Part shown: one piece after another, positions 46,247-54,503 of the stretch | Layout of the letters: each line of letters starts with the position of its first letter | Numbering within the stretch: the stretch's first letter is position 1 | From: Peptococcaceae bacterium | Lineage (GTDB): Bacteria; Bacillota; Desulfitobacteriia; Desulfitobacteriales; Syntrophobotulaceae | Length of the DNA: 64,000 nt | Assembly (NCBI GenBank): GCA_012517475.1 | Contig: JAAYUV010000062.1 | Span: 1-64,000 of the forward strand | Direction of reading: 5' to 3' | Program-made: the position numbers and the translations under genes | The notes under the pieces: generated by a model | Seen by the model: only the letters and a program-made list of their open reading frames with translations | Told to the model about the DNA's origin: nothing | The model's database searches: none

Positions 46247-47134
46247 ATGTTTAATCTTCGCGGAATGTATGCCCCTATAGCAACCCCGTTTGAGAATGAC
46301 GAAATTGCTTATGACAGACTTGAAGAGAACATGAACTTCTGGCTTAATTCCAAATTATCAGGCTTTATGGTAATGGGCTCTAACGGAGAGTTCGTAGTTA
46401 TGAAACCAGAGGAAAAAAAGGAATTAATTCGTGCCGTTTGCGAAATGTCAAAAGGCAAAAAGCCTGTAATCGCCGGAACAGCATGTGAATCAACGAGAGA
46501 TACCATTGAATTAACCGAGTTTGCCGCCAAGGTTGGAGCAGACGCGGCAATAATGATTAATCCCAATTATTACAAAAGAGCCTTGTCCGATGAAGTAATT
46601 AAAACTTATTATATCGATGTGGCTAATGCCAGTCCAATACCTGTTCTATTGTACAATAATCCCGCAAACACCGGTATTAACCTGTCTTCGAAATTGGTAG
46701 CCGACCTTTCTTATCATCCCAATATTATTGGCATTAAAGATGCCGGGGGAAATATTGTTCAAATCGCTGAGATCATTAATAATTCAGATCCCAATTTTGT
46801 TGTGCACGCCGGTTCAGCCAATTTCCTTTACCCGAGTTATGTTCTTGGTGCAGTAGGAGGAACCTGTGCATTAGCGAACATTTTACCGGATGAATGTGCA
46901 GAAATACAAGAATTAGTTGATGCAAATAAGCACAATGAAGCACGATTGCTTCAACTCAGACTGCTTGAAATTAACCACTCCGTAACCGCGCGCTGGGGAA
47001 TTTCCGGTCTGAAAGCGGCGATGGAAATGCTGGGACTCTTTGGAGGAATCCCGCGGCGTCCGCTTCTGCCCCTAAGTGATCAGGATAAAAAGCTGCTTAG
47101 AGATATTCTCGAAAAAGCCAAAAAACCTGCTTAA
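46247..47134 (+). CDS. DapA-family aldolase/synthase
   Basis: 295-residue TIM-barrel protein of the dihydrodipicolinate synthase/N-acetylneuraminate lyase family. The Schiff-base lysine is K164 (IIGIKDAGG) and the assisting tyrosine Y136 (LLYNNPANTG). True DapA proteins usually read IKDSS or IKEATGD here, so a pyruvate-dependent aldolase or dehydratase of other specificity (for example 4-hydroxy-2-oxoglutarate aldolase type) is at least as likely as lysine synthesis. AAAAGGAGG gives the start at 46247. No dapB is nearby. Confidence 0.8.
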   Translation: MFNLRGMYAPIATPFENDEIAYDRLEENMNFWLNSKLSGFMVMGSNGEFVVMKPEEKKELIRAVCEMSKGKKPVIAGTACESTRDTIELTEFAAKVGADAAIMINPNYYKRALSDEVIKTYYIDVANASPIPVLLYNNPANTGINLSSKLVADLSYHPNIIGIKDAGGNIVQIAEIINNSDPNFVVHAGSANFLYPSYVLGAVGGTCALANILPDECAEIQELVDANKHNEARLLQLRLLEINHSVTARWGISGLKAAMEMLGLFGGIPRRPLLPLSDQDKKLLRDILEKAKKPA

Positions 47135-47195
47135 GGGAAGGTTGAAACATATTTATATACCCGATTTTCTAACATAGGTTAACAGATATTTGAGA

Positions 47196-47350
47196 AGGGG
47201 TTGTTGCAAAACTACTTAAGAAGGTTTGCATAATGTATAGCCGCTCTCGGCAGATTGCGCCATCCGTGGCGCAATCTGCCGCGCTCCGCATCGTGCTTCG
47301 CTTGACGCTGTCTATACATTACGGAAACTAGCCGTTTTGCATCAGCCCCT
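47196..47350. repeat. Hairpin element with IS-like ends (possible MITE)
   Basis: GGGGTTGTTGCAAAACTA on the left is matched on the other strand by GGGGCTGATGCAAAACGG at 47350, and both arms continue to AATGTATAG. At its centre CGGCAGATTGCGCCA (47248-47262) and TGGCGCAATCTGCCG (47267-47281) form a perfect 15-base stem. It may be a miniature element using the same transposase. Confidence 0.5.
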
Positions 47351-47459
47351 TTATTTTTTGAAATACCAAAAGAGGACGTAACGAAACTTTAGTTTCGCTG
47401 CGCCCCTTTTGCTTTATGATTATAATTCCAAAAAAATTATAAGGCTTTACTCTGTAATT

Positions 47460-48227
47460 ACTGCCATCTTCCTCATATTATGTGCTATGCAATGCAAACC
47501 CCACTCTAATTTGACCTTTTCTAAACTTCCTTGTGGAAGGTGTTGTATTTTACATAATGCCTGAGTTCTTTATCTTGTAGATATTCATAGTTCTCTTCGC
47601 TACCATAACCGGCATCAGCAATAATATTCTTAGGCAGTTTTCCTGTTTTCCGTTTAACATGTTTTCGAGAATTTCCTGCTGATGTTCATATTTTTGCATC
47701 TCGGCAGGTAATCCTTAGTCAGTGTTTTCCTAACTTTTCTTAACTTCTTGGTTTCAGCATCTGGTTTCTCTTCTTCTGGTTTCTCTTCCTCTGGTTTCTT
47801 AGCGAGTCTTTCATCAATTTTTCTTACCGTTTCCTCAATGGCTCCTGAATCAATGGATAATATCTTTCATCCGTTCACCCCGGAAGCGATTGACCGCCAT
47901 AAAATCAGGCTGATTGCCACCGCAAAGCCACATGTACATGATGTTTTCACGTGCTGCTTTTGCAATTCTCCGGCATGAAAATATCTTATCTGTATAGGCG
48001 TAAATCAGGAGTTTTGTCATCATAACCGGGTGGAAACTAGAACGGCCGCCTCCCGAATATTTTGCAAACAGGGGTTCCAGGTTCATTTGGTCAATAGCTC
48101 TATTTACTACTCGTACCACATGATTTTCGGGAATCAGGCTGTCTATACTTAAGGGAAGCGTTAGTTGATCCTGTGTGTAGGGAATGAATACTTTTTTGGT
48201 ATGTACTTTTTGCCCTTTCTTTGACAT
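47460..48227 (-). pseudogene. IS1182-like transposase, broken
   Basis: The N-terminal part (48227 down to about 47850) reads KKGQKVHTKKVFIPYTQDQ and then SLIPENHVVRVVN and VNRFRGERMKDII, the IS1182 N-terminal domain. Further left on the minus strand, out of frame, NIIADAGYGSEENYEYL is a piece of the DDE catalytic domain. The part in between is largely missing or scrambled. A ribosome site AAGGGAGG precedes the N-terminal piece. It is not functional. Confidence 0.75.
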
Positions 48228-48370
48228 CGTAAACCCTCCCTTAAGGAATACATTTATTTCTAATTATACCATATTTATCTGCATAATACTTCATATTTCT
48301 ACTGATTACTTCAAATATTGTAGACTTGCACAGAATGCGGAAGCGAGCGTCAAGGGCTAGTAGCGTTTAG

Positions 48371-48459
48371 CAAACAGGAATTCGCAGCGTTAAGACATGC
48401 CAACGGTTCACTTGCAGTAAGCCCGGAGGTTTTGGCATGTTAGCGAGAATTTCTGTTTG
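48371..48459. repeat. Large imperfect hairpin at the IS right end
   Basis: The arm 48371-48403 (starts CAAACAGGAATTCGC, ends GACATGCCAA) is complementary to 48432-48459 (TTGGCATGTTAGCGAG to TCTGTTTG) with bulges; weaker pairing continues outward. It lies in the 396-base stretch 48228-48623, which has no gene. A smaller hairpin with AAAGATG/CATCTTT arms lies at about 48516-48550. Confidence 0.5.
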
Positions 48460-48623
48460 TAGCTACGATACCGTGCGAGCGGAGCATCTGGGCGAGGCTA
48501 CACTACCCAAAATAAAAAGATGCCCCAAATATTACTTTGAGACATCTTTATTCCTGTGTTTAGTTACAGCCCCTTAAAAATTCATTAATCATAAGGAAAA
48601 TACGAGTATCATGAAAAATTTGC

Positions 48624-49331
48624 TTATAAGCGTTTAATCCAATATTCTTCCAGGTCATCCAAAGCCTTTAGGAAATGGTCTCTTACAATGGTCTCAGCTT
48701 TGTCCTCATCACGGTTTTTAAGGACTTCATAAATCGTTTTATGTTCGCTGACGGAAACTGAGGCACGATGACTGTAGAAACTCAAACCGGAATTGAAGAA
48801 TCCGTTCCATAACTCTACGATGAGGTTATAAAGACGGGGAGATTTTGCTGCAGAATCGATGATTTGGTGAAAATCAGTATTCAATAACGAAAGCTGTACA
48901 AGCTCGTTATTTTTGAGGCTTTTCTCCATCTGTTCACATAATTTTTCCAGCTCCCGCAGCTGCTCTTCAGATATATTTCTGCATGCCAGGCGGGCAGCAG
49001 CGCCCTCCAAAACACTTCTTATAAAATATATTTCCCTAAGATCGTCCAATTCCAAAACTGATACGGTAAAGCCTTCATCGGCTTGATAATTAACAAGATG
49101 ATCTGCTGTCAGGCGGAAAAGAGCATTGCGGATCATGGATTCGGTGGCGCCTATTCTTTCCTCCAAATCCTTAACTTCAGCTTCGGAAATTCGATAATCC
49201 GGAGGAAATACTCCGGATAGAATTGCATTGCGTAAAAAAATATAAACTTCTTCTTCCACCATGGGATTGGTTTTTTTCACTTTATGGGAATCCATAAAAT
49301 CATCCGTCAATTTATCTAGCAGATTTAACAT
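48624..49331 (-). CDS. GntR-family regulator (FCD type)
   Basis: 235 residues. The winged helix (about 25-90, with RISEAEVKDLEERIGATESMIRNAL) is followed by an FCD helical effector domain containing FHQIIDSAAKSPRLYNLI and SEHKTIYEVL, the residues that usually bind a metal and carboxylate. It begins behind AAGGAGG and faces the FAH-SDR gene pair across 424 bases, so it probably regulates that pair. Confidence 0.88.
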   Translation of the reverse strand: MLNLLDKLTDDFMDSHKVKKTNPMVEEEVYIFLRNAILSGVFPPDYRISEAEVKDLEERIGATESMIRNALFRLTADHLVNYQADEGFTVSVLELDDLREIYFIRSVLEGAAARLACRNISEEQLRELEKLCEQMEKSLKNNELVQLSLLNTDFHQIIDSAAKSPRLYNLIVELWNGFFNSGLSFYSHRASVSVSEHKTIYEVLKNRDEDKAETIVRDHFLKALDDLEEYWIKRL

Positions 49332-49755
49332 GTAATCAGTCCTCCTTTATATATATATTATCATGTTTTTTGATCATTGTATAAAATTCTTTTGGCTCAC
49401 TGCATAGCATTCTTTTCCCATATTTCTTCTTATGATATTTGTTATTTAAAAATTCTCATATTTTAGCTTTTTTTGCAAGTAAAAAATAAATATTTCCTGG
49501 TTATTTTATACTCCAATCAATCTGAGAACAACACAGGTGGGGACGATGTATACTTAATACTTATCTGAAATTAATACTATAATATAGAATTATGTAATAG
49601 TATATTTTATAATTGTATTAAGTTTCACGATCCTGAATAATTAAACCATTGATACTTTCCATGTTTTATTATAAAATATTCTATACATCTCAAAATGATT
49701 TATTATTATCAATTATTAGCCTTTTATGCAAGATAATTTTAAGGAAGTGATAGCT
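49332..49755. promoter_or_regulatory. Divergent A/T-rich control region
   Basis: 424 bases without a gene between the FCD regulator and the FAH gene. ATACTAT (49574-49580) and ATAGTAT (49597-49603) form an inverted repeat that could be the regulator's site. No clear hairpin terminator or RNA gene is seen. Confidence 0.4.
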
Positions 49756-50631
49756 ATGCGTCTGGCCTCAATAAAGTATGGGGGCGAAGTTGCGGCAATA
49801 ATAACAAAAGAAGGTTTATTACCGGTTCGCGCATTTAAAGATTCAGGGATGAATTTTGCAGAAAATTTGTTTTCACTGATTTCCACTGAACAATTAGAAG
49901 AATTGCAGGGCTGGTGGGAAGCCGAAAGCCGTGATAATTTTAGCTATTGGACACGATATATAGTACCATTTGATAAAGTAGTTTATGCGCCCTTATACCG
50001 GCACCCAAGAAAAATTTGGGGTATTGGGCTAAATTATATGGAACATGCCAAGGATCTTCATGAAAACACTCCCAAAACAGAACCGGCCAGCTTTATGAAG
50101 CCGGACACTTCTATTATCGGACACGGAGATTTCATTGAAATTCCTATTCAATCACAGCGTACAACGGCAGAAGCGGAATTAGGTGTAATCATAAAAAAAC
50201 GCTGTTATGGAATTGGCGAAAAAGAAGTAGGGGAATATATTGCCGGGTATACTACGATTATCGATATGACTGCTGAAGACATTTTGATGCAGAATCCGCG
50301 TTACCTTACCCGTTCCAAGAGCTTTAATACGTTTTTCAGTTTTGGTCCGCATTTTGTAACACCGGATGAAATAGATGATTTGTTCAATTTAAAAGTTGCT
50401 ACAGTCATTAACGGCAGAGTTCACCGCGAGAACATAATCGGAAATATGACTTTCAGACCCGAGACTTTAGTGGCTTTCCATTCTCAAGTCATGACGTTGC
50501 TGCCGGGCGATATCATTTCTACCGGTACACCCGGAGCAGTAGCCATCAGTGAAGGTGACGTTGTGGAATGTCACATCGAAGGATTTACTCCTTTGGTAAA
50601 TCCGGTTCGGGATCTGAAAATACAGAAATAG
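49756..50631 (+). CDS. Fumarylacetoacetate hydrolase family protein (second)
   Basis: 291 residues: an N-terminal small domain (about 1-75) and a FAH domain with WGIGLNYMEHAKDL, the metal-binding TTAEAELGVII, YTTIIDMTAED and DIISTGTPGAV. The start at 49756 follows AAGGAAGTGA. It is followed 30 bases on by an SDR gene. FAH-SDR pairs often act on 2,4-diketo or acylpyruvate intermediates of sugar-acid or aromatic breakdown; the substrate here is unknown. It is distinct from the 211-residue FAH protein at 10.8 kb. Confidence 0.82.
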   Translation: MRLASIKYGGEVAAIITKEGLLPVRAFKDSGMNFAENLFSLISTEQLEELQGWWEAESRDNFSYWTRYIVPFDKVVYAPLYRHPRKIWGIGLNYMEHAKDLHENTPKTEPASFMKPDTSIIGHGDFIEIPIQSQRTTAEAELGVIIKKRCYGIGEKEVGEYIAGYTTIIDMTAEDILMQNPRYLTRSKSFNTFFSFGPHFVTPDEIDDLFNLKVATVINGRVHRENIIGNMTFRPETLVAFHSQVMTLLPGDIISTGTPGAVAISEGDVVECHIEGFTPLVNPVRDLKIQK

Positions 50632-50661
50632 TTGATGTAGAATTCTAAGGAGGAAAATATT

Positions 50662-51447
50662 GTGGATCTAAATTTACAAGGGAAAGTTGCATTGGTGATT
50701 GCTTCCAGCCAGGGTCTTGGTAAAGCGATTGCTACGGAATTGGTCTTGGAAGGCGCCAACGTCATGATAACCAGTATTGACGGACCGATGCTAAAAATAG
50801 TTCAGGAGGAACTTCAGGCTTTGGGCAAAGGGAAAGTTGCCCAATATGAAGCAGATATCACCAAGGCTGAAGATATTCGTTCACTCGTTCAATTTACCAG
50901 GGATACCTTTGGTAAGATAGATATTCTGGTTAATAACGCAGGCGGCCCTCCGGGCGGAAGTTTCGATAACTTCAAGGATGAGGACTGGCAAAAGGCTTAT
51001 GAGCTGAATCTTCTCAGCTATATCCGAATTATCCGTGAAGTGCTCCCGGATCTTAAGGTTAGCGGCGGGCGTATTGTGAACATGACGTCCTCCTCTGTGA
51101 GACAACCTATTCCTAACCTGATTCTTTCCAACACCTTCAGGATGGGGGTTTTGGGGCTTTCTAAATCCCTCGCTGAAGAACTTGCTCCCTTTAACATTCT
51201 TGTCCATACCGTGGCGCCCGGTCGTATCGCTACGGACAGGGTTGCTTTTCTGGATAAATTGAAGGCGGAAAAAATGGGAATCACACCTGAAGAAGTTGCA
51301 GCGCAATCCCGTAAGACCATTCCCCTGGGCAGATATGGCGAACCGGAAGAGCTTGCCAAGGTAGTCGCATTTCTTGTTTCCGGTGCATGCACGTATATGA
51401 CAGGAAGTGTTATCCAAATTGATGGCGGGATGATCAAATCCGTATAA
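50662..51447 (+). CDS. Short-chain dehydrogenase-like protein lacking the usual Tyr-Lys pair
   Basis: 261 residues, starting at GTG behind AAGGAGG. The Rossmann fold is clear: SSQGLGKAIA (cofactor loop), ILVNNAGGPPGG (NNAG motif), VNMTSSS with the catalytic serine, and a C-terminal GSVIQIDGGM. Where classical members have YxxxK, this protein reads SNTFR, so the tyrosine and lysine appear replaced by Ser and Arg. A recognisable subgroup with VRQPIPNLILSN shares this. The reaction is therefore uncertain; annotation as a FabG-type reductase would be unsafe. Confidence 0.8.
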   Translation: MDLNLQGKVALVIASSQGLGKAIATELVLEGANVMITSIDGPMLKIVQEELQALGKGKVAQYEADITKAEDIRSLVQFTRDTFGKIDILVNNAGGPPGGSFDNFKDEDWQKAYELNLLSYIRIIREVLPDLKVSGGRIVNMTSSSVRQPIPNLILSNTFRMGVLGLSKSLAEELAPFNILVHTVAPGRIATDRVAFLDKLKAEKMGITPEEVAAQSRKTIPLGRYGEPEELAKVVAFLVSGACTYMTGSVIQIDGGMIKSV

Positions 51448-51490
51448 TTCAAGCGCACAGCAGGATAACAAAAAAAGTAGAACATGATAG

Positions 51491-51520
51491 AACCGCCGAC
51501 AGCTGTCAGCGGCTTTTCCT
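51491..51520. terminator. Terminator between SDR and GntR genes
   Basis: CCGCCGACAGCTGTCAGCGG (51493-51512) is a near-perfect palindrome followed by CTTTTCCTTTT. It lies between two convergent genes and can stop transcription from the SDR side. Confidence 0.6.
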
Positions 51521-51553
51521 TTTGGCTTTCTGTTAATGGCTGAAACTGATTGA

Positions 51554-52267
51554 TCAACCGGAATTTGAGAAAGAGGAACTTGCAGATAATTTGCAGTAAT
51601 CTCCCCGGAAGTAAGTGATACCGAGCCCAATGGGTTTATTTTGGGTGTTAAATAGTTTTTGTTCGACTACTAATAGAGGGATTGTATTATATAGGGATAA
51701 ATGTTTGGCGACTTCCTCATCAGGCAATTCAGCCGAAATGGTCAACTCTTTTTTTATGGCGAATAAAGATGTGTATTTGGAAACCATATCGGGAAATGTT
51801 CCGTATTTTATCTCCTTTTCCACCACGGGCATCCCTTTATAATATATCAGGTATTTTTGGTCGAAGGCTACTTTCTCTCCATTACTATAAAAAAGTCTTT
51901 TAACAAGAATGATTTTTCGGTTGCTTGATAAATTCAAGCTGTTGATTAACTTGGCAGTAGGAAGGACAATATTTACCTCAATTAATTTCGTTTGATCTAT
52001 ACTATTAATCAAATTAGACATTTCATTATAATACAACGTGTATTTTTCAGAATCAGGTTCGTTCACAAAGCTTCCCTTACCCGGAATAGATGTAATATAT
52101 CCCTCGCTGATTAATATAGCCAGTCCTTTCCTGACAGTCATCCGGCTTACTTTGTAGGTTTCACATAAAGCATTCTCAGAAGGAATTGCATCACCGGGTT
52201 TTAGAGCAGCGCTCTTGATTTTGTCTTTAATATCTTCAACAATTTGCAAATATATGGGTAGCTCCAT
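51554..52267 (-). CDS. GntR-family regulator (HutC/UTRA type)
   Basis: 237 residues. The winged helix (about 8-70, with PSENALCETYKVSRMTVRKGL) is followed by a UTRA ligand-binding domain ending in FNTQNKPIGLGITYFRGDYCKL. HutC-type regulators recognise GT-N-TA-N-AC sites. Exactly such a motif, GTATATAC, occurs at the metF, amidohydrolase and cooS promoters downstream, which makes this protein the best candidate for their repressor. It is transcribed away from metF. Its ligand is unknown. Confidence 0.88.
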   Translation of the reverse strand: MELPIYLQIVEDIKDKIKSAALKPGDAIPSENALCETYKVSRMTVRKGLAILISEGYITSIPGKGSFVNEPDSEKYTLYYNEMSNLINSIDQTKLIEVNIVLPTAKLINSLNLSSNRKIILVKRLFYSNGEKVAFDQKYLIYYKGMPVVEKEIKYGTFPDMVSKYTSLFAIKKELTISAELPDEEVAKHLSLYNTIPLLVVEQKLFNTQNKPIGLGITYFRGDYCKLSASSSFSNSG

Positions 52268-52435
52268 AATGGATAACTCCTTGAAAAATGATTACTTGTC
52301 CATATTATACAAAAAAAAGAATTAAACATCTATTCTCTCCTAAAATTTGTTTCATAACAAAGAAGACTTAATACCATCCGTAAATCTATAGAATAATACT
52401 GGATATACAACAAGATAGTACCTGGCATGCCGGTA

Positions 52436-52483
52436 TTGACTTAAGAAACGAAATGATAGTATATTATAACTAGTATATACATG
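52436..52483 (+). promoter_or_regulatory. metF promoter with GTATATAC operator
   Basis: TTGACT (52436-52441) and TATATT (52460-52465) with an 18-base spacer, followed at the likely transcription start by AGTATATACATG (52472-52483). The operator position fits repression. Confidence 0.6.
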
Positions 52484-52528
52484 AATATATCAATTTAGAC
52501 TTATACCCAAAGAATTAAGGTGATAATG

Positions 52529-54088
52529 ATGAAAAAAACATTCCGGCAACTTATCCAAGAGAAAGAATTTATTATTACCTGGGAGTTGGTGCCCGGGCGT
52601 GGATCTTGGGAAGATACTCATCGTAACGTACTGAAGCTTGCTGATCAGGCAGCTATTGGAAAAAAGGTTCATGCTGTAAGCCTGACGGAAAATCCCGGAG
52701 GAAAAACTGGTATACAGCCGGAAGTCATTGGCAGGGAGATTGCGGAATTAGGTATGGAATCAATTATTCATATCACCTGCAAAGATAAGAACCGCAGTCA
52801 ATTGGAAAGTCACCTGTATGCTTTGGAACGGTTAAAATTAAATAATTTGCTTGTAATTAGCGGTGATTATGCCACTGAAAGTATCCTTGGCTGCCCGAAA
52901 CCTGTTTTTGATATTGATTCTACGCACCTCTTAAAGTTAATTACTGAAATGAACAGCGGAATAGAATTTTCTACGCCCCGGGGAAAAACCCGAATCAAAC
53001 CCAGCAATTTTTTCCCCGGCGCGGCAGTATCTCCGTTTAAAGCAACCGAAGCAGAGCAAATGCTTCAGTATTCTAAGTTAAAAAAGAAAATAGAAAACGG
53101 TGCCCAATATATTATTACCCAAATAGGCTACGATGCCAGGAAATATCATGAACTTCTTTTATATGTAAACACCATGAAGTGGAAGGTACCTCTTATAGGA
53201 AATATATTTATGGTTGACTATCCTGCGGCCAGGATCATGAACAAAAATAATATTCCCGGATGTGTTGTAACAGATAAGTTGTTGGCTCAGTTGGAACAAG
53301 AAAACCAATCCTGCGACAAGGGTATCGCCGTAAGGATGGAAAGAGCCGCAAAGCTTTTTGCGGTGCTTAAAGGTATGGGCTATCAGGGGGTACATCTTGG
53401 AGGGCTGAACGTTACGTATGAACAAATTGAATATGTGATATCCAGAGGGGAAGAATTGCTTCCGAACTGGAAGGAGTATGTTTCCGAATTTGATTATCCT
53501 CAGGACCAGGGATTTTATATTTTTGAGAAAAATAATGAAACCGGCTTAAACCAGGAAAAGATGTCTGATTCGCCGGAAAATGCACAAAAGAAAACGGATA
53601 TAAATTATAAAATTTCCAGGGGCTTTCATAAGCTGTTTTTTGTTCCCGGTAAAAAATTCTTTCCGGTTATGCAGAAACTGTCTTCCCGACTTGAAGGCAG
53701 AAAACTGGAAAAATACTTTCACGGGATAGAACGTATTTCCAAGGAGTTTATGTATAACTGTCAGGACTGTGGGGATTGTGCCCTTACCGATGTAGCATAT
53801 GTATGTCCAATGGGTGATTGTCCTAAAAACCAGCGGAACGGGCCTTGCGAAGGAAGTTACTACGGCTGGTGCGAGGTATACCCGGGAAAAAGGCAGTGCG
53901 TATGGGTAAAGGCTTATCAACGCCTGAAAAATTATCATGAAGAAAAGCAATTAAATTCCTATCCGGTAAGTCCTTATAATTGGAAACTCCAGCATACATC
54001 TTCATGGATAAATTACTATACGGGTAAGGATCATTCGGCGGAACGGCTGGGGATTCAACGGGGAAATACTAAAGAACAATCGAAATGA
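52529..54088 (+). CDS. metF: Methylenetetrahydrofolate reductase fused to an MTHFR C-terminal (MetV-like) domain
   Basis: 519 residues. The N-terminal part (about 1-310) is the MetF TIM barrel that interconverts methylene- and methyl-tetrahydrofolate (FIITWELVPGRG, ITQIGYDARKYHELL, GGLNVTYEQIEYVI). The C-terminal part carries cysteines C411, C414, C417 (NCQDCGDC) followed by CPMGDCPKNQRNGPC, the MetV/MTHFR_C zinc-binding pattern that in acetogens is a separate subunit. The start follows TTAAGGTGA; ATG 52526 is also possible. In the methyl-oxidising direction it would take methyl groups from the corrinoid system next door. Confidence 0.88.
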   Translation: MKKTFRQLIQEKEFIITWELVPGRGSWEDTHRNVLKLADQAAIGKKVHAVSLTENPGGKTGIQPEVIGREIAELGMESIIHITCKDKNRSQLESHLYALERLKLNNLLVISGDYATESILGCPKPVFDIDSTHLLKLITEMNSGIEFSTPRGKTRIKPSNFFPGAAVSPFKATEAEQMLQYSKLKKKIENGAQYIITQIGYDARKYHELLLYVNTMKWKVPLIGNIFMVDYPAARIMNKNNIPGCVVTDKLLAQLEQENQSCDKGIAVRMERAAKLFAVLKGMGYQGVHLGGLNVTYEQIEYVISRGEELLPNWKEYVSEFDYPQDQGFYIFEKNNETGLNQEKMSDSPENAQKKTDINYKISRGFHKLFFVPGKKFFPVMQKLSSRLEGRKLEKYFHGIERISKEFMYNCQDCGDCALTDVAYVCPMGDCPKNQRNGPCEGSYYGWCEVYPGKRQCVWVKAYQRLKNYHEEKQLNSYPVSPYNWKLQHTSSWINYYTGKDHSAERLGIQRGNTKEQSK

Positions 54089-54216
54089 AAGTGATGAAGT
54101 TTAGAATCGCACGAACGCAGTTTGAATCAGAACTAAAAACTTTTTTTGGATGAGGCGGTAGTCATATTTCCGAATATACATTCAGATAAGAGTGATTACT
54201 TTTATCATCAGAATAT

Positions 54217-54249
54217 TCAGCAAAGTCTTTAATTTGCTGATTTTTTTTT
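54217..54249 (+). terminator. Terminator after metF
   Basis: TCAGCAAA (54217-54224) and TTTGCTGA (54233-54240) form the stem, followed by nine T residues. It abuts the sigma-54 promoter that follows, cleanly separating the two transcripts. Confidence 0.85.
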
Positions 54250-54264
54250 GGCATGAGAATTGCA
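54248..54264 (+). promoter_or_regulatory. Sigma-54 promoter of the methyltransferase operon
   Basis: TTGGCATGAGAATTGCA has the -24 GG and -12 GC doublets of the RpoN consensus (TGGCAC-N5-TTGCW) with correct spacing. It implies an enhancer-binding activator acting from upstream; none is encoded in the window. The 240-base leader that follows (54265-54503) contains TTGTAATT..AATTACAA (54420-54444) and no gene. Confidence 0.75.
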
Positions 54265-54503
54265 TTACTTTATATAGATAAAATAAACAATTTTACGGGA
54301 ACAAAGTGAAAGGAGAAATATCCGGGAACATAAGCAAATCAGAGAAATCGTGTGATATTTCAACGCAGCTTAGCCGGAAAAGAGGTGGAGATAAAGAATT
54401 CATACCAAAGCCATAAAATTTGTAATTGTAATTTGGAATTACAAGGGCGGAACAATTCAATGAAGATTTTAGAACGATAAGAAGGAGGAGAAACCAATAA
54501 TTA

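Larger units (their letters stand above)
47195..48575 (-). mobile_element. Decayed IS1182-like insertion sequence
   Basis: The ends read AAGGGGTTGTTGCAAAAC on the left (47195) and, on the opposite strand, AAGGGGCTGTAACTAAAC on the right (to 48575), imperfect terminal repeats of the IS1182 type. Inside is a transposase remnant in several frames and two hairpin segments. The element is about 1.4 kb and its transposase is internally deleted and frame-shifted, so it cannot move by itself. Confidence 0.6.

Noticed and set aside
46247-47134. Calling the DapA-family gene dapA
   Set aside because: The catalytic-lysine neighbourhood reads IKDAGG rather than the usual DapA pattern and no other lysine genes are near, so the specific name is not supported.
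52423-52440. TGGCAT followed by TTGAC looked like a sigma-54 promoter before metF
   Set aside because: The spacing between GG and the downstream TTG is wrong and the GC doublet is missing; the TTGACT fits better as an ordinary -35 element.
54265-54503. Possible cobalamin riboswitch in the leader of the methyltransferase operon
   Set aside because: No B12-box-like GCCACTG or matching helices could be found; only a short TTGTAATT hairpin is present.
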